NCBI RefSeq assembly: GCF_026151205.1
Contig: NC_087073.1
Coordinates: 9,562,411-9,626,410 of the forward strand
Source of the DNA: Bolinopsis microptera
Lineage: Eukaryota > Ctenophora > Tentaculata > Lobata > Bolinopsidae
DNA: 64,000 nt
Direction of reading: 5' to 3'
The notes under the pieces were generated by a model that was not told where the DNA came from, made no database searches, and worked only from the letters and a program-made list of their open reading frames with translations. Shown piece after piece: positions 1-19,599 of this stretch; the first letter of the stretch is position 1, and each line of letters starts with the position of its first letter. The translations under genes were made by a program, and so were the position numbers.

Positions 1-347
1 CTCCACGACACATAGTCCCTTAAAGCCTAGATTATCACAACTGTATCAGTTTACCTCTTTTTATGTTTTTGGCATTGACATCTGCAGCTGTAGCCTGTTC
101 GTGACCTGTTTGTGAATATCTTACTTTGTCTCCAGTAAACATATAGCCGTTTGAATTGTGAGATCGATCTGTTATTTAGTTTAAAATTAATCGCGACAAA
201 TTTTCGTCGACTCACTATTCGCAGTGTGAGTTATAATTCACGATTCTGACTGAATTTTGGGTCATTCAACAAAACGATTGACCTAGACTTACTGTCGCTT
301 TGCTCAGTTTATCATACGGCAAATATTTATTCTATGGCGACTCTACA

Positions 348-544
348 TTGTGATAGAATTGACCTTCACGGCTCATTTATTTTACGATTGAGGTATTGCA
401 AAATTGATGACTTAAGTCTATAACCGAAGTCTGGTGCCCTTTTATTACTGCTATTTCTCATTGTGATATAATTAAACTTTTTCACGGCTCATTTATTTTA
501 CGATTGAGCATTGATAACCTGAGTCTATCACCCAAGTCTGTTGC
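348..544. repeat. Diverged tandem duplication, ~112-bp period
   Basis: Two copies share ATTGTGATA, then CACGGCTCATTTATTTTACG, then a GAGTCTAT/AAGTCTAT block and a (G/C)AAGTCTG(G/T)TGCC end. Copy one runs about 348-440 and copy two about 460-544, with small indels. No coding content is seen. Confidence 0.6.
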
Positions 545-3500
545 CTAGTTTAATCCATTGTTTCCAAATGTCTCGAAATGCTTGATTAGATTTGATCTAT
601 AGCTTCCAAACCGTCTGAGATTATATCGTGAGAGGTGCATTCACTTTGGCTACATCGTGTCTAAAACGTAGATATTCGTCCGAATCAGATGACTGATTTA
701 TCGATATTCTCACCTCCATTTTAAATTTAAATTAATCCAGAATTTTCCACCACTTTCCAAACCCCTCCCAGATGCACATGCTCGGGGGTCAGCCCTTAAT
801 CAGTGGAGTGTATCCAGATTATTGAATTTTCTAATGTCCAGCCCTCAGTCCGTCACATTATAATCCAATGAAATGCTCCACGACCCTGTTACCTTACCTG
901 ACATTTACTTGGACTCTTCTAATTTCATTTCCCAGCTCAATTATTCGATTGTTAGTGGTTGACGGCTCCTAATCACATGATTCTTCCCTGTTTGTGATTG
1001 GTTCTCGTTCAAATCTGCTCTCATTGGCTGACAGCCTCAGCTTTTGGACCACTAGTTTGATCCATGGTAATGAATTGCCAGCCAAATCTGTGATACGATT
1101 ACCCCTAGCACCACCCACGCCTGCCAACTTCGGAATAACATACTATACAAAACTATGAGCTTGTTTCAGATAAACAGTCGTTTTATAGTCTCAAGATCGT
1201 TTTTATCGTTAAATGGGCATTTTATAGGTATTCAAATTCAATCACTACTTAACGCGCATTATGATGTGACTAGACATTAATTATAGCGTTTATATTAAAT
1301 GGGAACATGTCCTTTAAATGGCATATATTACATGAAATGAAAATTCTGATTTTGTTGGTCCTAAAATATGGGATCTGTTCTTACATAATATATATTCTAG
1401 CTAACTTCATTCGGTAGTTGTATAATATTCTACGTTAGCCTGAATTAACTGTTGGCCCTTGATTGAACAATTGGGTGCTAATGTTATTCACACTTTATCT
1501 CAATCAATTTGCCGGCTGTATAACCTATAAACCAAGTGCTCAACGGCTTATACTTTATCGAATTTAGTTATAACATACCTAATACCAACCAACCAACAAT
1601 AGCCGATTCAATTAATTTACTAACAGTAGCCCTTATTAATTTATTAAATAAGATCTAAGTTTGGAAAGGTTAAGCAGCAATGTGTGTTCACCACCATCAT
1701 CTGGTCACGGTCCCTCAACCTCCTTCAACAACAGTCCACCTCAGTTTTACACTACACTACCCGGCAAATCTAATCTTGAATTATCAAAATCAAATTGTCA
1801 CGTTTAGTAAGATTTATTAGAGGCTAGAGAAGGACGTATAGCAGGGATAAGGAACAGTAGGTAACAGCTGGTGGACGTGGCATACGTGCGCCCCACGTTA
1901 CTCTACAGCGCCCCTCTTTATTCTTCGTGTCAAATCTAACATGTACCTCCATTCTTTTTTTCCTCCCCCTGAATTTACCAGCCTGCGAAGATTAAAACTG
2001 AAATCAGGCTGAATTTCGCATTGATTAGTCGAGAGGTAAAACAATCGCTCAACCGTGAAGGGGGCGTTCTTTCTGGAGTCATTCGATCTGGATTAAAACA
2101 ATGGGCTATAATATTTCACATTGTTGCTGAATATTAGAATGATTAGTCAGGAGAGCAACAAATCATTAAATGGCTACCATTAATAGGTTACTATTTGTTA
2201 TTCACAGTTCTAACGTGGTAGCACGATAGTCGTCTATTGTTCCATTAGATATCAAGTGCACTGTACAAGTTATGGCAACTTAATGTGAAGAAGCTGGTAG
2301 ATGTAAAGAGGACCAAGGTATCGTCGGCATTCTTCTAATTAATTTCAACGGCGTACAAGCAAATCAAACCACGTGACAGCATATAATTAAGTTTAAACGG
2401 TCGTCACCAGGAAAATGAGTATACAATGGCTGCTTTTAATGATCACATAAATTGTTAGAGAATCGAAAAACAAAGCTTTATCCAGTCTCAGAGATCAAAC
2501 AATGGTTATCTTCAAACGTACGTATCAAACATGTTTTATTATTGTTTGGAGGCGGAAATCTGTTTTTACCAAGCTGTCCTTAGAAGCAGCTCTCAGCCAG
2601 CTTGTCTTTAAGTGCCTGCTTTGATATTGTTTTAAGTTTTCACAAAAAATTCCTTAATATATTTAAACCAATCAAAACACTACGAATCTGTTACATTGAT
2701 TGAGTAGTATGTAATGGGATGGAAGTGTAGCCAGTATGTAGAATTTGTTTCAATTCTAGATGAATAGGTCAATTGTAACACGTGCCCAGTCTTAAGTCAA
2801 ATGGGGGAGAACTGCAAGCAATTATTACAAGCAGTAGAACTAAGAGCAGTGCGGATTTCGTCGAAACCAGCCGCCAACCATCGTCCATACCCTTGCATCA
2901 GCTCTTTAACTTATAACCCCTAACCCTGGGTTTTAAGAGACAGTATTCGCTATTCAGACCTATCTAAAACTGTTCCATCCAACATCTTGTCTTTGCTTTT
3001 ACCTCAAACGATTTAGTGCTGTGTCTTTGTGTTCGGGGTGTCTGTGTAGCGAGGGAATTGCCAGCAGGGGGTCAAACTGTTGACCAGTTTAAAGTTCAAA
3101 GGGATACTGTGACAAGTTAGGCTCATGACCTTCATGATGTTGTCTATTGTCCATTGCTTCGTACAACTACATACACCATGTTCTGCTATTAATCTGGAAG
3201 CCGATAATTATTTGAGTCTCAAAGAGAAGTAAGTGTAAAATAATGCTGGCTGTGAGGAGCACTTTCAGTATCGGCTAACTGCATTTTAACAACAGATTTA
3301 TCACTTAGGCGAGGGGACACATCATTACTCGGGATTAACCGATAATTTAGCACTTCTCATTGCAGCACTAGCCTGGAAACTCTCGAGCACTAGTCCCCCT
3401 TCGTATTTGTCTAAAGAGATTGTTTCTTGTCCGTGCAGTTACCGTGGTTACCGTGCATTCCGTGAAATAGTATACTTGAACACACTCAGCTGGCACGTCT

Positions 3501-6126
3501 CTGTGAAATCATCGGTTTTGTAATGAGCAGTGGGGCTCGTGGGGGGCTCCGCCCCTCTGGGTCGCTACCTCGTTCTGTAACCATGGGAACATCACGTGCA
3601 GGGTCCATTGAGCGTGGCGCTCATTGTACACATTCCATGTTGGTTTCAGGTGTCGAGTCATTTGGAATATTGTTTCCCTAGTTTGTTGATGTTTTGTAGT
3701 TAGCTCCGTCCACCTCACCAACTTCCCGGGTTTAAGAAACTTTATATCTCATTTGTTCAGTTTTTACCGTGAAAACGAAGCTTGTTTGAGTACTGAAATT
3801 GAGTTAAGGATAATTTGATACATTTCTAATTGGCCACAATGTCTCTTGTTCACAGAAAATTTCAGCTGTTTTGTGACTAAATTGAGGTGTCCTAGCAACC
3901 GGATTCTCTCGTGTCTCAGCACTCTTTTCCCTCAAGGCATTTACTTGTTTCTTCCATTCGGTGATTTGCGTAAGCTTGTATTTTACAGTTCTGGATGAAA
4001 GAGTCCGCTACTTAAAGAACCGAATTAGTGCCCCATTTTTCAAGATTTGTAATTTACAGCTTTTTAAAGCGTCCTGATTTTGCTAGAAAGTCATAACTTC
4101 TGCGTTATTTTCGCTGACTTTAGGGCGGCTAATGTCATTGCGGATGCGCCTTTAGAAATATAATCGTAGAACAAAATATTTTTGCATAACGGAAACACTC
4201 GAAGTTGCAAGTAAGTCAATTCAACGATCTCCAGTTTTAACAGGCTATAAGCACAAGGCATCCCGCAAAGGAAACGATGAAACTCTAGAACGAAATGCAA
4301 GATTTATACGTTCATCTCAACACGTTTATACTGATCCTGTATACCTAACTAAATTTAGTCTCGTTTAATCTTGTTGGTGTAGAGTAATCACCTTAAGACC
4401 TCTTTGCATAATTTCATTGAAGTAGTTTAGAGCGCTCCATTAGACCTCATGAAGCCTGGTATTGGGCTGTTTGACAGGTGTCGTATTCGGGGTACCTTAA
4501 ACCGGGCCATCTTTTGATTTACACGGGCCTCTAGACTCCATGTCTTCTCATCAAATGTCCCCCTTGTTCTCAGTCATGTGGTTCTAGCCAACTGTTGCCA
4601 TGGTTTTGCACGTGATTTGTCACGGGGCTTTTCTTCAGCCAATCAGCGGCCAAGACTCTGGGAAGAGCGTGAGAAAGGACGCGCCGCGCTGAGCCTGATA
4701 TTGTATATACGGCTTGCAGGGCGTGATGTTGGTATACACATAATCTCGTTTACCAGTGACTCCCTCATTTTTACTTACTGTCAATTACAGTAACTTGACT
4801 ATATCCTAGACAAATCTTCCGGTTATTAACACTAAACGCATTCCCACTGCCAAATTTAAACCTAATCTTATTGGCACGATGCTATTTGGGTTGATAATCT
4901 GCTTGTGGGAATCTCTGAAAATAACAAAACAAAGTTTCGCCCGTTTTTCCTGGGTCACGTGACAGATAGTTTAGTGGCGATTGTTATTAGTGATCTTGAC
5001 AGTCGTGAGAGAGCTGCTGTCAAGCATTTCTCTGCACTGTGATTTCACTGTGCTAGTTGAATTTGAACTCCACGAATTTCATTTTGTCCCCTGATTAAAT
5101 GTGTAATATATCGAATGTAAATTGCACGTGCATTATTCATGGACATGTTGAATGTTAATTCAATGACCAACAGTATTGAATCATAATATAAGTTAATGCA
5201 ATAAGATATCATAGCAAATAAATTTCATGTTTTTGGGGCTTGGTACCCCAAGTAAGGTATAATTAACAAATAAAAGTAAGAAATGTATTCACTAGAATAT
5301 ATGATATAGATATCATCATATTCTGCTCAATGAGCTCATGCTGGTAAACCACTTCGGATCTGGTCCACTGAATGAGACGTTACCGGAACCAAAACATTAA
5401 TATATATAAGCTGATAAATATTAATACCATTAATCACTTGCTTTCCATACTGAAGGCCCATTAGAATTCAGACCCATTAAAAATATCATAATTTGATTTT
5501 GAGCTGTAAGTCATCAACAATCTCAATACATTACGGGCTCGTAGTGAGCATGCAACAGCAATATCCGTTCACTTTCTGTTGCGTTGCCAGCTCAGTGGTG
5601 CGGGATACCCGCATTCCTAATTCGAAATTAGGGTTGGTGTCACACCTGGACTGTCTTGTCCAGGATGATAAATCTAATTCGTCCAGCTGTTAATAGTTTT
5701 ATTTGAACAATAGTTTAGGGCCAGTTTGATTGAAGAGTTTGCCGTTAATACGATGGTATATATCAATAATGGCTTTATAACCAAATTTCCTAGATATCAG
5801 TCGCCATTAATTCACCACTCTCTTTGGAGTTTGGGAGCACTGTCCTGCTGGTCATTGAAGGATTTCCCCAGAAAGCGCTAAGATGTTTGGACTCAGAGAC
5901 CTTGAAACGGCTCAATTTTAAATCCCGGTGATATGCAAATCAGGGAAGCGACTTTGCCTGCCCCCAACGCGGTTAAAATTTCATTGCCTCTTATATTCTT
6001 TGTTATTATATATCCGAATCATGTAACGGTGTTAATGAATAATGAACTTATAGTTTTAGCGAACTCTCTAACCAATGACCATGTACGAACATTTGAATTC
6101 TGCTGACGCCCTCAGTAAGTAACCTG

Positions 6127-6167
6127 GTAACCGCTGCTAAGTAACCGCTGCTAAGTAACCGCTGCTT
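6127..6167 (+). repeat. Three tandem copies of GTAACCGCTGCTAA
   Basis: Two exact 14-bp copies (6127-6140, 6141-6154) and a third missing the last two bases sit about 730 bp upstream of the homeobox start codon. Clustered identical short motifs upstream of a developmental gene can be transcription-factor sites, but a neutral minisatellite is equally possible. Confidence 0.6.
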
Positions 6168-6892
6168 TTCTGCCCCTTTTTCTCACCTTTGTCACTCACC
6201 CTTTTAAAATGTTTACCCTTACTGTTCCCTTGTACCTGATTCTTGTACAGAAATGAGAAAAACGTACCTCATAACTCTTCGGAATTATGTTTACCCAATA
6301 TCCAGTTCCATGTCTGCAAAGGTCCAATGTTTGCACAAGAAACTAGGGTTATTTATAGCCCTGTCAGGCGGGTGGTAATGACGTGGCAGTAGTAATGACC
6401 AGGTAATTAGCCTGCTCCCTGTCCCGTGTCCCTCTCGGTCCAGGTTCCTTTTCCGAGATCACCCCGTGCAAGGGGCCGTGTTCCGTGGTGACGTCACAAG
6501 GTACGGGTAGTTCGGCCGAGTGTGCGGGGGTGTGTGTGTGTGTGTCCGCGGTCCCCACATTCGCTGGGACTGTGTGTCTCCGCCTCAGAACCTTCGTCTC
6601 CCCTGATAGACACTTGTAATGATTTGTTATGATACCCCGGCTCGGTAATTGATGTTTATCTAGCGGATTCTGTCGGAAGTAGAGTGCTCCACAGGAAACA
6701 GCCTCCATAGTCTTTCATTTTTGATCGTTAATTTCTTTCCGTCATATTCTTTGCCGGTATTGATGACCTTCCGATATTGCAAATTTTGCGTTTAACCGGT
6801 TATGATTTTCTCTGAAATTTCTTTGTCATTCATTTTCATTTGTGTGACTCTATACTCTATAGTTAGCTTATTATACACCTGTACAGTTTGAA

Positions 6893-13050
<6,158 letters not shown>

Positions 13051-15770
13051 TTTGCGTGACAAGCTACGTGATGAAACGTTAGAGATAACGCGTGATAGAC
13101 GACGATTGAGAAAGCTACGTAAAGGTGGTGGTGATGTGCGCGGCTTTGTTTGCACGTGCTGAAATGAAGAGCAATAGACAGGCAATGATCAGTCAGTATG
13201 ATATTGAATAACACTGGGAAAAGGGGTCATAGGACTGTGAATGCAGCATTTTAATTCATTGGTTGGTATACTTAAAATTTTACTATAACTATAACGATGT
13301 TTTTATGATGGCAGATTAGGATATTGGTTATTAAATATATAAGTTGTTAAATGTTAATAAGCAGAGTATTAATTAGGGTTTAGTTAGATGGGCTAATGAG
13401 TAATGGCTTGTCTGTACAAGCATCAACTAATTTTAAATGATATAAGCATTTCTGATATTCATTTCAGTAACGATTGCTTCTACTTACAACTCCCTTAATG
13501 GCTTAATTTGATATTTGTTCAACCTCAGCTCCAAGAATGTACAACAATCTCTAAATCGTGACTTTGATGTTCAATCTGTACGTTGCAGAGTATTTATATT
13601 AAATCGTATGGTCCTAAAAAGTCTTATTTTGTTGATGCCGGAATATATTTTGCGTCAGACTTTAAGTGTAGCACGGAGATTCAGGCTTTTAGCGATTCTT
13701 TAAACCTAATAAACCCAGACTTATACCCGGCCAACCACGCTCGCACATACACACACTCAATTACTACCTCGCTGAATTCATTTGCCATTTAATTTGAGTA
13801 ACATACATTATGATATATTCAGGGAGGGAAGCGAGCCTACCTCACGCTGCTTTTAGCAAGTTTATACGCCCAGCTCCGTATTTACGAGGCTTGCTAATGG
13901 ATATTTCTTGTTTCCACTTTAAGAGAGGAAGTCTTGTCTTGTCATGGAGTTACTTAGGAACACTTTATTTATTGCAATAGTGTGTAGAAATTTTTTGATG
14001 AATTTCAGAATTTCGCTGTTCTAGTTATTAGATGTATGATACACGTTTTGTATACTGACTGGAAAATCAACCAAATTTTATTGTTTAAGTCATGCCATAT
14101 AATCTGTCTTGTTTTATTTTGAACCTTATCAAACATCTACCGTTTATAGATCGAGCATTTTGGCGTAAAATCGCCGTTCTTCTAATGAATTTAAATTGAT
14201 TTTCTTAAAATCGGCTCTCTGTCACGACAAACTTCCCGGAAAATTCGGAGCGGACACCTCAATTTAATGGCAGCGTAATTAACTGTAATGGGAGAATAAT
14301 ATGTGCCTGTAGAGAATCAATTACCATAATTAGGCATGGAACTATCTCATTAGGATGTCGCCAGTGCTCCTGCATTTAGTGAACTGTAAGCTGAAGTGCT
14401 GTTTGTTGTTGCATTAGTCAGATTATTGTTAGACAATACGCTCGTTACTGTCGTAGACTCAAGTCTGTATCACCCTGCTTTGAGTAAGTACACGGTTTCT
14501 CCGACAGTTAGTCACGTGATACTGATGTATGAGTCATCAATAACATTCTGCCAGCATTGGTCGTGTTGTACTTGTAAGTGGTGTGGTATGCTAGGATCAG
14601 TGGTTACCTTACTGTCAACTTCGGCATCCAATAGTGAAATTAAGTAACTAAGAGAAGAACCATGTACATTGTACAACGTACACTGCATAAATTCTGGGTT
14701 TCACTTTAATTTCATAATATAATAGCGGTGGATTGTGATTTGTGATGATCGAGTGTGTTATTATGTATTAGAATTCCAAACACAAAAGAGGACAATAGAA
14801 TCATGCAACGACTACATAACAAACATTTGTTGTAATTTTGAGATGGCAGTGACATTTTGCGTGTTTATCAAAAGAATGCCGAGTACAGTGAAGCATGACC
14901 GGATACACAACCAACAATGCGAGCCACCTTGCGGAGTAATTAATTAGTAAGACATTCAATCTTGTAACTTTTGTGACACTTTCATTGTTACACTCGTCGT
15001 AACGGCCGTTACACTTACAGTACTTGACAGGTGTCGAATGATCATGCTGCTAGTGACCTGGGTTAAAGCTCCCATTACCCTTCTTGCAGTTTATTACCGC
15101 CGTACACTTGGTGTTTTGTGTTTTGTACTTAGTGGTTACATTTGACTCCTTACTAATACTATGCTGATAATCCTTTGTGCTGTAGAATGTAGAGCACACT
15201 GATTTACTGCTAACTGTACTTTGTTAGTGGATTTGTGAGTAAGCTTCTGTGTCATGTTTCAGTTCCGCTCAGATCATGCACTGCATTATATCTTGAATAA
15301 TTGACAATACAAACAAACTAAGAGCAAAATTTTGAAGTAATTTGGGATCAAATGAACGACAATCAGAAGTTGACATTTATGATAAAATCTCGTCAAATTT
15401 GTTTTGTTCAACTCAGCTTGATCTAATCTTTACTTAAACTTAAAATTATGCCTATGCATTAACAAACAACAAATCAATGATATTGATAGAATTTCGAAAA
15501 ATATTTTACCCCTATTTATATTGACCAAACATAGCCCAAACTGCTAACGTATCTGCTTCGAGTGAATCAGGAATCTAGCTTGCGAAACACAAAACGCTGT
15601 CCTGAGGGTACGAAATTAATTTTCAATCGATGTACTTTTGGACGCTGACTTCGAATCTACCTTCAAAAGTCCATATTGTAGCGCAATGCACTACTGGGTC
15701 GCGCGCGCATCAAATAATGCTTCTCGCAACCACATATGCAGATCGGCGAGATGCGAAGGATTGACATCGT
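13051..15770. other. Homeobox 3' flank and gene-poor stretch
   Basis: After the homeobox stop codon comes AT-rich sequence with no convincing coding exon. An AATAAA at 13708-13713 is a possible polyadenylation signal, about 660 bp past the stop. The short open frames (for example 14396-14647 and 14735-14947) have no recognisable composition. A GC-rich dispersed repeat begins at about 15673. Confidence 0.45.
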
Positions 15771-15776
15771 GAATCA
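15673..15776 (+). repeat. GC-rich dispersed repeat (SINE-like), copy 1
   Basis: Begins near TAGCGCAATGCACTACTGGG, continues through GCGCGCGCATCAAATAATGC and ends GATTGACATCGTGAATCAA. Related copies occur at 60736-60842 (+), 60082-60167 (-), 59957-60025 (-, partial) and 58930-58995 (+, partial). No clear internal RNA polymerase III box pair was found, so the SINE label is only a guess. Confidence 0.55.
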
Positions 15777-16500
15777 AAAGTCCATATAGTCAGTGTAATA
15801 AGCGCCAAGCGCGAGCACAGAACTTTTTTTCTCCGATTTCGATAAATTTGGTACCAAAATTTGTCTAAAAATGTGAATAAAATAAATCCACCGTGTAGCA
15901 ATTTTCGCTAAAAATGCTACACGGCGCTTGTTCGCCGCGCGTGCTTTTTTCGCGCAAATTTTTAGATTTTGGCCTATAACTTTCACATTTTCAGTTATTA
16001 TCACATAATTATTATGGTATCGTAATCAGCTCATCGAGACGAAACTTTAAGTACTAAAATTTTAAGATCTAAAGGAAAATTATTTTTTATAAATTTTTCA
16101 ATCTGAACACAAGGGAAATTTTTTGTGTGAAATTTTTTGACACACGCTGCAACCCCTTTTGATTACGGCCGGCCGGACGGCGTGCACGAGAGGTATACAA
16201 CGTGTAGCAAGAAATTTTGAACAAATTTTTGAAAAATTTGGTGCTTCAAATATTATAATTTTGGTACCAAAAGTTGCGTCTGACTAATATAAGCTCATTA
16301 GGGGGGGGGGGGGGGGTCAACCTCATTTTACCTCATTTTACCTCATCCCAATTTTGCCTTTTTTGGCTGGCCTCATGAGGTAAAATGAGGTAAATCTCGG
16401 CAAAAATTTTTAACAGGTAAAATTCTCTAAATCGTCAATTTAGTCACGAAGGAGTATGGAAGGAGTTCTAAATGTGTGCTCCTCTAATATAAACAGTAGG

Positions 16501-16648
16501 AAATGGTTAACTTTAGTCGAGATCTCAGGTCTCTACAATGTCGGAAAGTTCCTGCAGGAATTTGCGCATTGCGCTTGAAGCGCAAGATTCACAGCGCCGC
16601 AAGCGAAGGTCGTAGAGACATGAGACCTTGACTAAAGTTAACCATTTC
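16501..16648. repeat. Internal hairpin MITE-like unit
   Basis: AAATGGTTAACTTTAGTC at 16501 is mirrored by GACTAAAGTTAACCATTT ending at 16648. The arms of about 36 bp extend through a GTCTCTAC/GTAGAGAC block. Between them is a GC-richer core with TTGCGCATTGCGC. An inverted second copy lies at about 18246-18394 in the opposite arm of the larger structure. Confidence 0.65.
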
Positions 16649-16934
16649 ATACCATTGCTATAAGAGTATGCCACTTTCAGAGTCCTGAACACACTCCCAT
16701 ATCTCTTAATCGTCAATTGTATGAATTTTACCTGTCAAAATATATCATCTTTTACTGATATCAATTTAGTTTAACACTGATAGCTTTAAAAAAGAAAATA
16801 ATACTTCACACCAAACTAACACACAATACGAGAATATAAAGAGGAAGGTTTTTTTGGAGACCTGGACCATCAAAATAGTGTGCATTGCTGCTGTCATTGT
16901 CAAGACTCCAGAATAAGAGGGTCTAGTTGTGGGT

Positions 16935-17400
16935 ACCGCGACAATTGACCCCCCCCCCGACAATTGACCCCCTATGTAATTACACTGGGGTCAATTGTCG
17001 CGAAATCTAGGGTTTAGTACGACAATTGACCCCCCGACAATTAACCCCCCGACAATTGACCCCCCGACAGTTGACCTCCTATGTAATTACACTGGGGTCA
17101 ATTGTCGCGAAATCTAGGGATTAGTACGACAATTGACCCCCCACAATTGTAATTAAACTAGGGTAAATTAATCGGGTGAGGGTTAGGGTTAGGGTCAGGG
17201 TTAGGGTTAGGGTTAGAGTCAGGGTCAGGGTCAGGGTCAGGGTCAGGGTCAGGGTCAGGGTCAGGGTCAGGGTCAGGGTCAGGGTCAGGGTCAGGGTCAG
17301 GGTCAGGGTCAGGGTCAGGGTCAGGGTCTGGGTCAGGGTTAATTGTCGGGGTGTCAATTGTCGGGGGGTCAATTGTCGGGGGGTCAATTGTCGGGAGGTC
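16935..17400. repeat. CGACAATTGACCCC cluster enclosing TTAGGG/TCAGGG array
   Basis: Several direct copies of CGACAATTGACCCCCC (16940-17140) and two copies of a longer unit with GGGGTCAATTGTCGCGAAAT lead into a hexamer array at 17178-17340. The array starts as TTAGGG and becomes about twenty TCAGGG units. It is closed by inverted copies GGGGTCAATTGTCG at 17341-17400. The six-residue-periodic open frames across it are repeat artefacts. Confidence 0.85.
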
Positions 17401-19599
17401 AGATATGATAAGTGGTAACATACTACAAAAGAATTTTAGCTTACTAAGGAATTTTCCTCTTACCGAATTATACAAGAAGTTAACTAAGTTCCTCCTAGTC
17501 CTAAGCATTATCTTGTTTCAGAGGGAATGAGTGATTTAAAAAGATGAGGCCAAAGAGTTAGTTGTGAAGAAGGCATTTGTACTCTGTAATTTCTAAGCTA
17601 ATTTTTTTCGATATTTATAGCTATTTACTGATCTTGTTTTGACGTATCAGCAAGAGCTCACTGGACCTCGTTAGTTATTAGTCATGTTATGCTGATCCAG
17701 ATAGTGACGAGCTATAAAGTAATCATTCGACCTCATTTAATACTGATCCTATCAATGACGAGCTATGAAGTAATCAGTGGATCTCGTCAATGCTCATCCT
17801 GTCCGGACTGTCAGTGACGAGTTATGAAGAAATAAATGAAGACCTCATTAATTCCTTGTTCCAAGAAGATATTCCTCTGGTAACAACCCCTTCTGGCCTG
17901 CTTCTGAACATAATATGAAGATTAGAAAACCTAGTCTACCTAAATTGGAACTTGCTGACTGCATTGGAAAATGGAGAACAATCGAGAAATGATAATCAGT
18001 GCCAGGATATAATCAAAGTTGAATTCAGAAACCAAGGAAAACCTTCCTTTTTTATATTATCATATTGTGCGTTAGTTTGGTGTGAAGTATTATGTTCTTT
18101 TTTAAAACTAACAGTGTTTTAAACTAAATTGATATCAGTTAAAGATGATAATATATTTTAACAGGTAAAATTCATATAATTGACGATTAAGAGCTGTAGG
18201 AGTGTGTTCAGGACTCTGAAAGTGACATACTCTGATAGCAATGGTATGAAATGGTTAACTTTAGTCAAGGTCTCATGTCTCTACGACCTTCGCTTTTGGC
18301 GCAGTGAATCTTGCGCTTCAGCGCAATGCGCAAATTCCTGCAGGAACTTCCCAACATTGTAGAGACCTGAAACCTCGACTAAAGTTAACCATTTCCTACT
18401 GTTTATATTAGAGGAGCACACATTTAGAACTCCTTCCAAACTCCTTCGTGACTAAATTGACGATTTAGAGCATTTTACCTGTTAAAAATTGGTGAAAAAT
18501 ATGGGCGTGGCCCAAGTCAGTATTATACGAAAACGTAGACACAAAAAATTGTTTGGTTGTTCCTGATCCTATAGAGCAACTAATTAGAGGTGATATCTAA
18601 TTATTTTAACGAAAAGTGGTTTTGTGAACCGCCCTTTATTCTACAGCGAATCATGAACATTGAACATGTACATAAGAACTTAGAATTGTATGAAGTATGA
18701 GTTTATATCAGTAATTTATTATGAAATGACCTTTCACTATGCAATTTCGACTAAATTCATGTAGATATCCAATCCAGTTCCATGCACAACTGTTGTTTAC
18801 ATTTGGTCTAGTTAGACACAATTTGTTTCAGAGTGACTCGATAATCGCAATATCAAACTAAGATATTATTTAAATGGTCCATGTCATGCAATGCGGAAAT
18901 ATCCCCATAAATTGGCAACTGCCAAAGTGACACTAAAGTTATTGCTAATTCCTTTACAAAACTTAGCAAGTGCTATTAATAATTTCCTAATGGATCATGG
19001 AAATTGAAATGTTCAATTTTCTTTTAATAAATAATAATTATAATGCGAAGTTTTATTTACCCCAAGTTTGGAGAGTAAGTAGGTTAAACTGGGAATGCCC
19101 CTTCCCAGGGACCACATCACCTCTAATAAACCATTAAATATCATGGGAGACCATGCACAGCCTCAAATTATAGTATAATGACTTCGAATAAACCTTTTTT
19201 GTCTCTAAAAAAAGGCTTAGAAAACTAGATTTATTTACCTCATTTTACCTCATTTTACCTCATCCCAATTTTGCCTTTTTTGGCTGGCCTCATGAGGTAA
19301 AATGAGGTTGACCCCCCCCCCTCATTACGATACTGTAATAATTATTTCAAAATATTCAATATTTTAGGAGTTATACTTATAGGCATTTTAAGCAATAAAT
19401 TACCCATTTTTCGTCCTTTGTACGTTCTTGTAATATAATGCACAGGAGGCCCACATATAGCTTGACGTTATTTTGCTACACGGTGAATTTGCATTATTCA
19501 CACTTAGAGGCAACTTTTGGTACCAAATTTATCAAAATCAGAGACAAAAAATTCTGTGCCAACTCATGGCGCTTATTACATAGACTAATAACCAATAAC

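Larger units (their letters stand above)
1..6892. other. Non-coding upstream region
   Basis: No open frame here looks like a gene: the longer frames have no splice-consistent partners and no recognisable composition. The stretch is AT-rich and low in repeats. It holds a diverged tandem duplication (about 348-440 and 460-544), a short (GT)n tract near 6530, and a three-copy 14-mer at 6127-6167. As the 5' flank of the homeobox gene it probably contains its promoter and enhancers, but no core promoter can be fixed from sequence alone. Confidence 0.5.
16301..19321. mobile_element. Poly-G/poly-C-ended inverted-repeat element, ~3.0 kb
   Basis: The left end is a run of 16 G followed by GTCAACCTCATTTTACC; the right end is GGTAAAATGAGGTTGAC followed by a run of 10 C. 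Both ends also carry direct CCTCATTTTA decamers and a CATCCCAATTTTGCC block in the same orientation. TCATTA occurs on both outer sides (16295-16300 and 19322-19327) and could be a 6-bp target duplication. However, the right flank is also the mirror of sequence on the left, so a simple insertion is not proven. No coding capacity is seen. Confidence 0.55.
15775..19590. repeat. Nested inverted-repeat complex
   Basis: Outer arms at about 15775-15905 and 19466-19590 are reverse complements of each other, at moderate identity, with shared blocks such as TTTGGTACCAAATTTATC and GCTACACGGTG. Just inside, GTATCGTAAT at about 16018 matches the complement of ATTACGATAC after 19324. Inside those lies a poly-G-ended unit (16301-19321), within which a second pair of arms (about 16410-16860 and 18035-18488) flanks a telomere-like array. 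No transposase frame was found, so this looks like a non-autonomous foldback-type structure. Confidence 0.7.

Noticed and set aside
6364-6708. 114-codon minus-strand frame in a GC-richer stretch
   Set aside because: No recognised motif, crosses a (GT)n tract, and lies just upstream of the homeobox gene on the opposite strand; chance opening is more likely.
17121-17508. Frames with Asp-Pro, Thr-Leu or Val-Arg repeats
   Set aside because: Hexamer telomere-like repeats give endless open frames; not genes.
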